A DNA stretch of 64,000 nucleotides from positions 1 through 64,000 of the forward strand of contig JAGVAP010000136.1 of the NCBI GenBank assembly GCA_020060215.1, written 5' to 3'. The stretch's first letter is position 1. The number at the start of each line of letters is the position of its first letter. The DNA is from Deltaproteobacteria bacterium. Lineage in GTDB: Bacteria; Desulfobacterota; DSM-4660; Desulfatiglandales; HGW-15. Both the position numbers and the translations under genes were made by a program. Under the pieces are notes generated by a model. It was not told the origin of the DNA and did no database searches. It saw only the letters and a program-made list of their open reading frames with translations. Of this stretch, positions 16,321 to 25,157 are shown piece after piece.

Positions 16321-18270
16321 GTGGAGCATAGAGAAGAGGAGACCGTTGTCTCCGAAGAGGCCCTGAAGAAGGCCGAGAAGTACATCGAAGAGGAAGAAGG
16401 TCCGTCCCGAAGGCTGACGGGCAAGGCGGCCACCTTCGTCACGGTGGTGGCCGTGGCCATGTCGCTCATCCACCTCTACGCAGCGGCGGGCGTGATCATG
16501 ACCCAGATCCTTCGGGGCATTCACGTCATGATGGTCCTTTTCCTCACCTTCCTCGTATTCCCTTCCTCACGGCAAACGAAGAACCGGATCAACTGGTTCG
16601 ACGTCACCCTCGCCCTCCTGAGCATCGCCGTGATCGCGTACATGTTCGTGGACTTCGAGGAGTTTATCTACAGGTCGGTCATCCCCAACTTCTGGGACAA
16701 GCTCTTCGGGGTGATCCTGATCCTCCTGGTCCTGGAGTCCACCCGCCGCTCTTCGGGCTGGATCATGCCCGCGGTGGTGTGCGCGTTCATCGTCTACGCC
16801 TTCATCGGCCCCCAGCTGCCCGCGCCATGGACCCACCGGGGCTATGATGTGGACAGGATCGTGGGGCACATGTACATGACCCTGGAAGGCATCTTCGGCG
16901 TCCCCATCGACGTCTCTTCGACCTTCATCATCCTCTTCACCATCTACGGGGCCTTCCTGGAATACTCGGGGGCGGGGAAGTTCTTCATCGACTTCTCCTT
17001 TGCGGCCATGGGGGGGAAACCGAGCGGGGCAGGCCGAACCGTGACGCTCGCCTCCTTCCTCCTGGGCGGCCCGTCGGGGAGCGGTGTGGCCACCACGGTC
17101 ACGCTCGGCTCCGTGGCTTATCCCATGCTGTCGAAGGCGGGATACAGCAAGGACGCTGCGGGCGGACTCCTGTCCGCAGGCGGCATCGGCGCCATCCTGT
17201 CCCCACCCGTCCTTGGGGCCGCGGCTTTTCTGATTGCGGAGTTCCTGAAACTCTCCTATCTGGACGTGATCCTCATGGCCGTGGTGCCCACGTGCCTCTA
17301 TTACTATTCCATTTTCCTCATGGTGGAGCTGGACTCCAAGAAGTTCGGGGCGAGACGGATCGAGTTCGACTCGGCGTACACCATCGGCCGGCTGACCCGC
17401 CTGTACGGCTTTCACTTCATCTCTCTCTTCGCCGTCGTGGGGATCATGGTGATGGGCTACACGCCGATCCTGGCCGTCTTCTGGGCAACGGTGATCGCTT
17501 TTGCGGTCAGCTTCATCCGGAGGGAGACGGCCCTCACCCCCCTCAAACTGATTCAGGCCCTACGGACCGGCTCCATCGGAGTCCTGAACGTCGCCTGCAC
17601 CTGCGCCGCAGCAGGGATCATCGTCGGTGTGGTGACCCTCACCGGCCTGGGGCTGAAGTTCAGCTCCATCATCATCGCCTACGCCGGGGGGAATCTCCTG
17701 CTCACCGCCATCTACACGGCCATAATCGTGTGGGTGATCGGCCTGGCCGTTCCGGTCACCGCTTCCTACATCATCGCAGCCGTGATCGCCGCACCCGCCC
17801 TGATCATGCTCGGGGTCCCGGACTTTGCAGCCCACATGTTCGTCTTCTACTATGCCATCCTTTCGGAGGTCTCACCTCCAACCGCCCTCTCCTGCTTTGC
17901 AGCTGCGGCGCTCACCGGAGGCAATCCGTACCGGACGACCCTCTATGCCTGGAAATACACGCTGCCCGCCTTTATCGTGCCCTTCATGTTCACCCTCGAT
18001 CCCAAAGGGGTGGGAATCCTCCTGAAAGGTCCGCCGATGTGGATCGTCTGGACCATCATCACTTCCTTTCTGGGCCTCACCTCCCTTGCCGCAGGGGTGG
18101 AGAACTGGCTCTTCAGGAAGACGGCCGTTTATGAGAGGATGATGCTGATCGCAGGAGGGCTGCTCCTCATCTACCCTGTCGCGGTCTACGATGCGGCGGG
18201 AGTCATCCTTTTCGGAGCGGCCGTGGTGTCGCAGAAGCTGAGGAAGGAACGGGCGATGGCGGCATCCTAG
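16321..18270 (+). CDS. TRAP transporter permease, fused 4TM/12TM type
   Basis: A 649-residue integral membrane protein in which the small (DctQ-like) and large (DctM-like) TRAP subunits are fused, as is usual for TAXI systems. After a charged cytoplasmic N-terminus (residues 1-40) there are about 16 hydrophobic segments. Typical DctM motifs are present, for example AAGGLLSAGGIGAILSPPVL and FYYAILSEVSPPTALSCFAA. It imports substrate using the sodium or proton gradient. The start is GTG at 16321 with CGGAG about 8 nt upstream. The 200-base gap to the receptor gene contains only a hairpin. Confidence 0.92.
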   Translation: MEHREEETVVSEEALKKAEKYIEEEEGPSRRLTGKAATFVTVVAVAMSLIHLYAAAGVIMTQILRGIHVMMVLFLTFLVFPSSRQTKNRINWFDVTLALLSIAVIAYMFVDFEEFIYRSVIPNFWDKLFGVILILLVLESTRRSSGWIMPAVVCAFIVYAFIGPQLPAPWTHRGYDVDRIVGHMYMTLEGIFGVPIDVSSTFIILFTIYGAFLEYSGAGKFFIDFSFAAMGGKPSGAGRTVTLASFLLGGPSGSGVATTVTLGSVAYPMLSKAGYSKDAAGGLLSAGGIGAILSPPVLGAAAFLIAEFLKLSYLDVILMAVVPTCLYYYSIFLMVELDSKKFGARRIEFDSAYTIGRLTRLYGFHFISLFAVVGIMVMGYTPILAVFWATVIAFAVSFIRRETALTPLKLIQALRTGSIGVLNVACTCAAAGIIVGVVTLTGLGLKFSSIIIAYAGGNLLLTAIYTAIIVWVIGLAVPVTASYIIAAVIAAPALIMLGVPDFAAHMFVFYYAILSEVSPPTALSCFAAAALTGGNPYRTTLYAWKYTLPAFIVPFMFTLDPKGVGILLKGPPMWIVWTIITSFLGLTSLAAGVENWLFRKTAVYERMMLIAGGLLLIYPVAVYDAAGVILFGAAVVSQKLRKERAMAAS

Positions 18271-18410
18271 GCAACCGGGGAGGGTAGACTAGGACCCCTC
18301 GGAGTGGGATGGTGGGCGAAGTCACCCCTTGTAGCGTCCAGTGATCAGCGGGGCCGCTTCAAGATTGATCTCCACGGGGACTCTCTTCGGCTCTCCCTGC
18401 AGCGGTGCGT

Positions 18411-19286
18411 CTAAGGCACCTCCATGACCAGCCTGAATCCCGTGTTCCGGAACCGGCTCGCGGGATGAGCATAGGCCCGGTTGGCGCAACGGAGCCGGTG
18501 GCCTTCACTGACCCAACTGCCCCCCCTGCGGACCTTTTGGCTCCCTGAGCTGAGCCCGACGGGATCGACCGCCTCGACTCGCGGGTAATCGCCGTACCAG
18601 TCCGAGCACCATTCCCAGACGTTCCCGTGCATATCGAAGAGCCCCCACGCGTTAGCCCCGTAGCTCCTCACCGGGGCGGGTCCGTCGATGGGCAACCGCT
18701 TGGATCGCGCGAGATCCGTACACTCCCCGCCATTTCGGCTTCTGTTGCCGAACATCGCCTCGGCACAATCTATACTCGGTCCGGAATGATAGGCGCTGCT
18801 GCCGCCCGCCCTGCAGGCGTACTCCCACTCCGCCTCTGTGGGCAGGCGGTAGATCCCCTCTCCTTTTTCGTTCAGCCTCTTGATGAACTCCGAGCAGTCG
18901 AACCAGGATACCCTCGTGACCGGCAGGTTCGAAGGGCCGGCGTGCCGGCCCAGCAGACGTTTGCCCATGATCCTGCTCCACTGCCCCACCGTCACCTCGT
19001 TCGATTGCAGATAGAAGGACTTCTTCAATGTCACGGGGTGCTGGAACTCGCTGGGGTCCCTGAACCGCTCCCCCAAAGGGCTTCCCATTTCAAAACTCCC
19101 CGACGGGATGAGCACGAATTCCATATCGACCGAATTCCTGAAGATCTTTTCCATGGACTGGAGTTCCGGAGGTTCGCTCGCCTCCCACGCGAACAGGATC
19201 AGAAAAGAGAAGAAGAGATGGGTCGATTTCCCGAATGCTCTGCCCATAGACCGCTCCCCTATGCCGCTACCGGACATGTTCTTCAT
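18411..19286 (-). CDS. FGE-sulfatase-domain protein, exported, without catalytic Cys pair
   Basis: A 291-residue protein with an N-terminal hydrophobic segment (THLFFSFLILFAWEA, near residue 23) and one formylglycine-generating-enzyme fold. Fold motifs are VLIPSGSFEMGSP, RLPTEAEWEYACRAG, NAWGLFDMHGNVWEWCSDWY and RRGGSWVSEGHRLRCANR. True FGE enzymes carry two catalytic Cys between GGS and the RCA-R motif; here that stretch reads WVSEGHRL, so formylglycine formation is unlikely. The start at 19286 overlaps the upstream kinase stop (ATGA); ATG at 19247, with its own GGGGAG site, gives a more canonical signal peptide. It may be a periplasmic accessory or sensory partner of the kinase. Confidence 0.85.
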   Translation of the reverse strand: MKNMSGSGIGERSMGRAFGKSTHLFFSFLILFAWEASEPPELQSMEKIFRNSVDMEFVLIPSGSFEMGSPLGERFRDPSEFQHPVTLKKSFYLQSNEVTVGQWSRIMGKRLLGRHAGPSNLPVTRVSWFDCSEFIKRLNEKGEGIYRLPTEAEWEYACRAGGSSAYHSGPSIDCAEAMFGNRSRNGGECTDLARSKRLPIDGPAPVRSYGANAWGLFDMHGNVWEWCSDWYGDYPRVEAVDPVGLSSGSQKVRRGGSWVSEGHRLRCANRAYAHPASRFRNTGFRLVMEVP

Positions 19287-21274
19287 GATTGCTCCCCGTG
19301 CGAATTCCCCTTCAGGGGCAGGGTGATGATAAAGGTGGTCCCGTCGCCTTCCACGCTTCTCACCTCTATGTTTCCTCCGTGGTCATGAACGTTCTGGTGG
19401 GCGATGAACAGACCCAGCCCCGTGCCGCTGTGCATCTGGCTCTTGTGTTTGGTCGTAAAATAAGGATCGAAAACCCTCTCGACAAGGCTCGGCGGTATTC
19501 CCGCCCCGTTATCCCTGATCTCGATTCGGAGGATCCGGGACTGGTCCGTGCCCGGTTCCGCCTTGGTGGAGATCTCGATCCGGCCGCCCTCCGGCGCAAA
19601 TTCGACGGCATTGGAGAGGATGTTGAGGATGACCTGCTTCATCTTTTCCGAATCCATCCAGATATCCTGTACCGCCGGGTCGAATGTCCGGATGACGGTG
19701 ATGTCCTTGGCCTTGCTTTGAGGGGAAAGGAGGAGCACCATCTTCTCGATCAGTCCATGCATATCCGAACTCTCGAAATGGGACTCTTTGGTCTTCACCA
19801 GGTCCAGGAGTTCGGTGACAAGGCTGTTCACCCGATTGGTCTCTTCCATGGCCAGCCGATGAAAACCGGTCCGGAACTCCGGGTCGTCGTATTTCTGGGG
19901 CAGGAGTTGGATAAACGTCCCTATCGCCGTCATCGGATTCTTGATCTCGTGGGCCAGCCTGGACGCAAGGTTTCCCAGAAAGGAGAATTTTTCAGCCCTG
20001 CTCAGAAGGGCCTGGGAGCGCTTCAGGGCAACCATCTGTTCCTGCATTTTGCGGTAGAGCCGGGCATTCTCAATGGCGATGGCGATCTGGGAGGCGAAGA
20101 TCCCCAGGACATCCCTGGTCTCCTCGGGCACTCCCTTGCCGTCCACCGCATCCGTCGCGATGATCCCGATAACCTTCGACCTCGTGATGAGCGGCACCAC
20201 GTAAATGGAGGTGGGCTTCCCATAGCAGAGAAGGACATTGTCCTCCTTCAGGCTCGCGCTCTTCACCTCCGGGATATACTCGGGCTGGCCCGTATTGGTC
20301 ACCCTGGCGAGCATGTTGGTGATCCTGCTGAGGGGGACCTTGTAGTTTCTCACCTCCTCCGGGACCTCCTCCTTGAAACCCATGGCGTGGACGTACTCGA
20401 GACACCCTTCCTTTTCATTGACGAGCATGATCAGGGCGCGGTTGATCTGGCAGACATCCGCAAGCAGGTTGATGATGATGGTCAGCAGCTGCTCCAGATC
20501 CAGGATGGAGAGGATCGCCTTGCCCGTGTCCTGAATCGCTGTGAGCTGTTTGACCTTCCGGTTCAGTTCGGCGTTCAACCGGTTCACCTCTTCATACTTC
20601 TGTTCGATAATCTCCTTTCCCTCTTCCATCTCGCGGATGATCTCCATGAGTACGGATTTGGAGGTGAAAAACCTCGAAACCAGTTCGTAAAAGCGGTTTC
20701 GCGCCGGCCACCGGAGATGATATTCGCAGAATGGGGCCCCTTCAAAAAAGCAGCATTTTTCATGCAGCGAGAGCGGCTTCCCTCCCCAGACCAGGGGCAA
20801 GAAGGTGTAGACTCCCTGGTTGTTGAGACACAGGTCCTTGGTGGGCTTGGACAGGGGGCTCCAGTACAAACGGACGACGGCGCTGTTCCGCCCCAGCTGC
20901 ACCACCTCGACCCTCTTGGTGCGGTTGAACTTGTCGTTGATCATCTGGGCGTGCTTCACGGCCCTCCTGGAGGACCAGAAGGCCTTTACGGTGATGCTCT
21001 GGATATAGCCGAGGGAGATGTTCTCCACGGCGAACTTGGCCGCCTTGTAGGCAACCCTGTCGTCATGCAGAACGGCCTTCGCCCTTTCATAGAGCTTCCC
21101 CATCACCTCGCAGGACACCCAGTTGTTCGGATCCACCAGGAAGGACTCGATATCGGGGAGCGCATCCAGTTCCGGGTCAAGTCCCTTCAGTATCCGGGAC
21201 ACGTCCTCCTCATGGTGGGCCTTGACATAGGCCAGGAGGGCCTTCGAATTGATGCAACTCGTCTCCCTGTCCAT
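19283..21274 (-). CDS. GAF-domain sensor histidine kinase with Cys-rich N-terminal sensor
   Basis: A 663-residue cytoplasmic kinase without membrane segments. Residues 1-200 form an unusual N-terminal sensor ending in a Cys-rich motif (CCFFEGAPFCEYHLRW, residues 174-189) that resembles the tail of V4R-like or haem/ligand-binding domains. A coiled coil (about 210-245) leads to a GAF domain (about 250-395). The HisKA box is LASRLAHEIKNPMTAIG and the ATPase has N (NILSNAVEFAP), DNGAGIP and GTGLGLFIAHQ boxes. It is divergent from the NtrC-type regulator at 21595, its likely partner, with paired palindromes between them. It is co-translated with the FGE-like gene. Confidence 0.9.
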   Translation of the reverse strand: MDRETSCINSKALLAYVKAHHEEDVSRILKGLDPELDALPDIESFLVDPNNWVSCEVMGKLYERAKAVLHDDRVAYKAAKFAVENISLGYIQSITVKAFWSSRRAVKHAQMINDKFNRTKRVEVVQLGRNSAVVRLYWSPLSKPTKDLCLNNQGVYTFLPLVWGGKPLSLHEKCCFFEGAPFCEYHLRWPARNRFYELVSRFFTSKSVLMEIIREMEEGKEIIEQKYEEVNRLNAELNRKVKQLTAIQDTGKAILSILDLEQLLTIIINLLADVCQINRALIMLVNEKEGCLEYVHAMGFKEEVPEEVRNYKVPLSRITNMLARVTNTGQPEYIPEVKSASLKEDNVLLCYGKPTSIYVVPLITRSKVIGIIATDAVDGKGVPEETRDVLGIFASQIAIAIENARLYRKMQEQMVALKRSQALLSRAEKFSFLGNLASRLAHEIKNPMTAIGTFIQLLPQKYDDPEFRTGFHRLAMEETNRVNSLVTELLDLVKTKESHFESSDMHGLIEKMVLLLSPQSKAKDITVIRTFDPAVQDIWMDSEKMKQVILNILSNAVEFAPEGGRIEISTKAEPGTDQSRILRIEIRDNGAGIPPSLVERVFDPYFTTKHKSQMHSGTGLGLFIAHQNVHDHGGNIEVRSVEGDGTTFIITLPLKGNSHGEQS

Positions 21275-21408
21275 GTGCGCTCCAGTGTGACTCGTTCTCT
21301 ATCCTCGGATGACCTCTGAGGGGATTGACCATACCATGCCTCTGTTTTTCAGTAAATACCCGTCTTCCCGGCCGAAGGGGTCCGGCAGACCGGGAGGAGA
21401 GCCGGGGG

Positions 21409-21448
21409 TGCACAAAATCCTGTGCATGGATGCACAGAATTCTGTGCA
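21409..21448. promoter_or_regulatory. Tandem TGCACA-N6-TGTGCA operators
   Basis: Two 18-bp palindromes, 21409-21426 and 21431-21448, each TGCACA, six bases, TGTGCA. Their centres are 22 bases apart, about two helical turns, as expected for cooperative binding by a dimeric NtrC-type activator. They lie between the divergent kinase and regulator genes. A third site of the same form is at 22990-23007. Confidence 0.75.
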
Positions 21449-21594
21449 TTCCTTCCTTGACTCGGTCCGAGTTCTGTGCTCAGATGAGACGTTCTTCCCT
21501 GGGAGAAAAAACTTTAAAGTACAAGGGAAATCTCACCGAAGACATGAAAGATCTCCGCAACGGCTACAGGCAACCGCCGGGACAAGGAGCCATC

Positions 21595-22941
21595 GTGAAC
21601 AAGAGGGCAACGATTCTCGTGGTGGATGACGAACTGGGTGTGCGGGAGTCCTTCAAGATGGTCCTGAAGGATCACTACACCGTCCTTCTGGCGTCTACAG
21701 GGAATGAGGCATTGGAGATCTTCGCCAAGAACTCCGCCGACCTGATCCTCCTCGACATCCTTCTTCCCGACATCGATGGTTTGACCCTTCTGGAGAGACT
21801 CAAGACCACGGACCCCAACATCGAGATCGTCATGGTCACGGCCGTCAGAGAGATCCAGTCCGCTGTCAAGGCGATCAAGCTCGGCGCCTATGAATACCTC
21901 ATCAAGCCTTTTGTGGTGGAAGATGTCATGAACATCATCGACCGCGCGCTCGAAAAGCGCAGGCTCGTCAACGAGCTCGCTTACCTGAGAGGAGAACTCC
22001 AAAGGGTCCAGTCATTCCAGAAGATCGTCGGCGAAGACGAGAAGATGAAATCCATCTTCGAGCTCATCTCCAATATCGCCGGAAGCGACGGCCCTGTGCT
22101 GATTCAGGGGGAGAGCGGAACAGGAAAAGAGCTGGTCGCCCGTGCGATCCACAATCTGAGCAACAGGAGGGAGCAGCCCTTCGTCGTGGTCAATTGCGCT
22201 GCGATCCCGCCCAGCCTGATGGAGAGCGAGATCTTCGGTCATCAGCGGGGGGCCTTCACCGGTGCGGTGCGCACCACCATGGGGAGACTGGAGATCGCGG
22301 ACAAGGGGACGGTGTTCCTCGACGATATCGACACCCTCGACGTGAACATGCAGGCCAAACTCCTGAGGATCATCCAGGAGAAGGAATTCGAACGGGTGGG
22401 AGGGAACAGGCTCATCAAGATCGACGTCCGGTATATTGCCGCATCCAACCGGAACATACCCGCTCTCCTGTCCCACGGGGACTTCAGAGAAGATCTCTAT
22501 TATCGATTGAACGTGTTTCCGATCCATATCCCCCCCCTGCGTGAAAGGAGGAAAGACATCCCTCTGCTCCTGGACCATTTCCTCGACCATTTTGCGAAGT
22601 CCACGGGGAAGGCGCCGAAACGCTTCTCGAAGAGGGCGGTGAAGCTGCTCACCGAGTACGACTGGCCCGGAAATGTCAGGGAGCTCCAGAACCTGGTGGA
22701 GAGGTGTTTCACCATTACCCGGGAAACGACCATTCACCTCAAGGACATCTCGCATTTCCACGCCCCTGCGAACCGCCCGAAGGACATGCCTCTCAAGGAG
22801 GCGGTCGCCCATTTCGAAAAACAATATATCTCGGAAATCCTCGACTCGGTGGACCGGAACCGCCAGCGGGCGGCCAAGATCCTGGGGATCCATCGCAATA
22901 CCCTCACGGCCAAGATCAACGGCGCAACCCTGAAGAAGTAG
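21595..22941 (+). CDS. Sigma-54-dependent response regulator, NtrC/AtoC family
   Basis: A 448-residue activator. The N-terminal receiver has the acidic pair in VVDDE, the phospho-acceptor Asp in LILLDILLPD and the Lys in YLIKPF. The AAA+ domain has Walker A GESGTGKE, the sigma-54 contact loop RGAFTGAV and the R-finger region LYYRLNVFPIHIPPLRER. A C-terminal Fis-type helix-turn-helix is RQRAAKILGIHRNTLTAKI. I chose GTG at 21595 because AAGGAG lies 5 nt upstream and the receiver begins right after; the frame is open back to 21325. The palindromes around the gene are its likely binding sites. Confidence 0.93.
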   Translation: MNKRATILVVDDELGVRESFKMVLKDHYTVLLASTGNEALEIFAKNSADLILLDILLPDIDGLTLLERLKTTDPNIEIVMVTAVREIQSAVKAIKLGAYEYLIKPFVVEDVMNIIDRALEKRRLVNELAYLRGELQRVQSFQKIVGEDEKMKSIFELISNIAGSDGPVLIQGESGTGKELVARAIHNLSNRREQPFVVVNCAAIPPSLMESEIFGHQRGAFTGAVRTTMGRLEIADKGTVFLDDIDTLDVNMQAKLLRIIQEKEFERVGGNRLIKIDVRYIAASNRNIPALLSHGDFREDLYYRLNVFPIHIPPLRERRKDIPLLLDHFLDHFAKSTGKAPKRFSKRAVKLLTEYDWPGNVRELQNLVERCFTITRETTIHLKDISHFHAPANRPKDMPLKEAVAHFEKQYISEILDSVDRNRQRAAKILGIHRNTLTAKINGATLKK

Positions 22942-22989
22942 CCCCTCTGCCGGTTTTTTGGCGCTCTTTTTCCTCCCCGCCAGGGGCTT

Positions 22990-23007
22990 TGCACGCTTTT
23001 TTGTGCA
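22990..23007. promoter_or_regulatory. TGCAC-N8-GTGCA operator upstream of sigma-54 promoter
   Basis: An 18-bp palindrome of the same length and core as the two sites at 21409-21448. Its centre is about 72 bases upstream of the -24 element of the sigma-54 promoter at 23069, a normal distance for an upstream activator site. Confidence 0.7.
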
Positions 23008-23068
23008 TCCGGACATACTCCAATACGCCCTGCTTACCCATATTGATCCATTTCTGTCCAAACTATCA

Positions 23069-23084
23069 TGGCACAAGAATCGCA
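23069..23084 (+). promoter_or_regulatory. Sigma-54 promoter of the hybrid kinase gene
   Basis: TGGCAC, five bases, TCGCA matches the -24/-12 consensus TGGCAC-N5-TTGCA in all fixed positions but one, with correct GG to GC spacing. Transcription would begin near 23095, about 50 bases before the kinase start. Confidence 0.8.
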
Positions 23085-23146
23085 TTGATCGTTTGTCTCG
23101 ACCTGTATTGGATTGACGAGAATTGACGACTTCAGGAAGGACGACC

Positions 23147-24565
23147 ATGAAATCAGAACTGGATCACGCACTGAAAAGGATCAGGGGACTGGAGCAGGAA
23201 CTCCAGGAACTCCGATCGAAGCTGCTGGAGAGCCGTCAACTGGAGGAACAGCTCATCCAGGCTCAGAAGATGGAATCCCTTGCGAACCTTGCAGCAGGCA
23301 TTGCCCACGACTTCAACAACATCCTGCAATCGATCCTCGGCTACACACAACTGGCGCTCATCTCGGAAAAGGAGACCGACCGAGAGACGTTCCGCCACAT
23401 CGAAAAGATCGTGGCCAAGGGGAGGGAGCTCACCGAACAGTTCCTGACCTTCGGACGAAAACGGCTTCCCAGTTTCTCCTCTCTCGATCTCAATCAGAAG
23501 GTCCGGGACGTCATGAACCTCCTGAGGAGAACCATCCCGAAGATGATCGACATCGAACTTGATCTTTCGGACGATCTCAAGGAGATCCACGCAGACCCCT
23601 CCCAGATCGAGCAGATCTTGATGAATCTCGGGATCAACGCCAAGGACGCCATGCCCCAGGGCGGCAGGCTCCTGTTCAGGACTCGAAATGTCCGGATCGC
23701 GGAGGATCATCCCCTCCATGCCCGAGGCCGGGGCGAAAGGGAGTACGCCCTGCTCTCGGTGGAGGACACGGGATGCGGCATTGCCCCGGAAGACATGAAG
23801 CGGATCTATGAGCCGTTCTTCACCACGAAGGCCAAGGGCCAGGGCACCGGCCTCGGACTGGCCATGGTCTATGCCATCATCAAGAACCACGGCGGCTTCA
23901 TCGAATGCTCGAGCATCGTGGACCGGGGTACGGCCTTCTCCCTCTTTTTCCCGGCCGCAAAGTCCATGCGCAGAACCCTGGGGCAGCCTGTGCAGCAGAC
24001 CACCGGAAGTGAGGATTGGAGGATGGGAACCGAAACGCTCCTGCTCGTGGAGGATGACACGGATATCCTGAATCCCCTGAAGGAGATCCTCGGGAGGTGC
24101 GGTTACCGGGTGATCACGGCGGAGAACGGGGAGCGGGCGGTGGAGGTTTACTCCACCGGGGGTGTGGATCTCGTCATACTGGATGTGAGCATGCCCGGCA
24201 TGGGTGGGCTGAGATGTCTTCAGGAGATCTTGAAGATCGACCGGGAGGCCAAGGTGATCATCAGCACGGGCCTCGCCCCGAGCCACCCCGCAAGCAGATC
24301 GCTGGAGTCCGCGGCCAAGGTGTACCTCTCCAAGCCTTACCGGATCAATGAACTGCTGAAGGCGATCAGGGTCAGTCTGGATCGGGCGGTTTCACCGGGC
24401 CCCGGCCAGGAAACCTGTCCGTGCGCGCTCCCCGCTCCGTGGGGGACCGGGATCAGAACAGCAGGTATTTCTTCCTCACTTCCTCATTGGCGCGAAGATC
24501 TTCGATTTCGCCCTGGTACCGGATTACGCCGTTGTCGATCAGGTATGCCCGTTCGCTCAACCTGA
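23147..24565 (+). CDS. Hybrid sensor histidine kinase with C-terminal receiver
   Basis: A 472-residue soluble hybrid kinase. After a short N-terminal coiled coil (residues 3-40) come the H-box GIAHDFNNILQSILGY, the ATPase motifs NLGINAKDAMP, EDTGCGIA and GTGLGLAMVYAII, and a receiver domain (about 305-425) with the phospho-acceptor in LVILDVSMPG. No sensory domain is evident. A Cys/Pro/Arg-rich tail of about 45 residues after the receiver is unusual and overlaps the 3' end of the convergent livF by 113 bases. The ATG at 23147 follows AGGAAGGA. A near-consensus sigma-54 promoter and activator palindrome precede it, so the neighbouring regulator probably controls it. Confidence 0.9.
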   Translation: MKSELDHALKRIRGLEQELQELRSKLLESRQLEEQLIQAQKMESLANLAAGIAHDFNNILQSILGYTQLALISEKETDRETFRHIEKIVAKGRELTEQFLTFGRKRLPSFSSLDLNQKVRDVMNLLRRTIPKMIDIELDLSDDLKEIHADPSQIEQILMNLGINAKDAMPQGGRLLFRTRNVRIAEDHPLHARGRGEREYALLSVEDTGCGIAPEDMKRIYEPFFTTKAKGQGTGLGLAMVYAIIKNHGGFIECSSIVDRGTAFSLFFPAAKSMRRTLGQPVQQTTGSEDWRMGTETLLLVEDDTDILNPLKEILGRCGYRVITAENGERAVEVYSTGGVDLVILDVSMPGMGGLRCLQEILKIDREAKVIISTGLAPSHPASRSLESAAKVYLSKPYRINELLKAIRVSLDRAVSPGPGQETCPCALPAPWGTGIRTAGISSSLPHWREDLRFRPGTGLRRCRSGMPVRST

Positions 24566-25157
24566 GGGCGACCTTCTGGTTCTGTTCGGCCAGCAGGACC
24601 GTCAACCCGAGGTGCTTCAGGTTTCCGATCCGCTCCTCCAGCACCTTCACGATCATGGGCGCCAGTCCTTCGGTCGGCTCATCCAGCAGCATGAAATCCG
24701 GATTGGTCATGAGGGCCCGGGCAATGGTGAGCATCTGCTGCTCTCCTCCGCTCAGGAAACAGGCCCGGCGGTGATGGATGTGTCTCAAGGGCGGGAAGAA
24801 GTCGTAGATGGCATCCACGCTCCAGGAGCCCCCCCCCTCTCTTCTCCTTTCCGAGATCTCCAGGTTCTCGCCGACGGTGAGGTCTTTGAAGACCCTGCGA
24901 TCGTCGGGAACGAAACCGATCCCCCTCCTCGCGAGCACATAGGGCTGCCTGCCCGTGACGTCCTCTCCTTTGAACATGATCTTCCCCTCCCTGGGAGGGA
25001 CGAGGCCCATGATGCTCTTCATGGTGGTGGACTTGCCGGCCCCGTTGCGGCCGAGGAGGCACACGATCTCCCCCTTGGCCACGCGCAGGGAGACGTCGAA
25101 GAGGATGTGGCTCAGGCCGTAATAGCTGTGGATGTGTTGGACCTCAAGCATGTTCAA
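24453..25157 (-). CDS. livF: Branched-chain amino acid type ABC transporter ATPase LivF
   Basis: A 234-residue ABC ATPase. Walker A is GRNGAGKS, the signature is LSGGEQQM, Walker B is FMLLDEPTEGLAP and the H-loop region is TVLLAEQN. The length and the FVPDDRRVFKDLTV segment are typical of LivF. It is the last gene of livKHMGF and overlaps livG by four bases. The substrate may be a branched-chain amino acid or another small acid or amide, because this family is broad. Confidence 0.93.
   Translation of the reverse strand: MNMLEVQHIHSYYGLSHILFDVSLRVAKGEIVCLLGRNGAGKSTTMKSIMGLVPPREGKIMFKGEDVTGRQPYVLARRGIGFVPDDRRVFKDLTVGENLEISERRREGGGSWSVDAIYDFFPPLRHIHHRRACFLSGGEQQMLTIARALMTNPDFMLLDEPTEGLAPMIVKVLEERIGNLKHLGLTVLLAEQNQKVALRLSERAYLIDNGVIRYQGEIEDLRANEEVRKKYLLF

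Noticed and set aside
19289..21319. Long forward open frame of 676 codons
   Set aside because: Antisense shadow of the GAF histidine kinase, which has complete kinase motifs.
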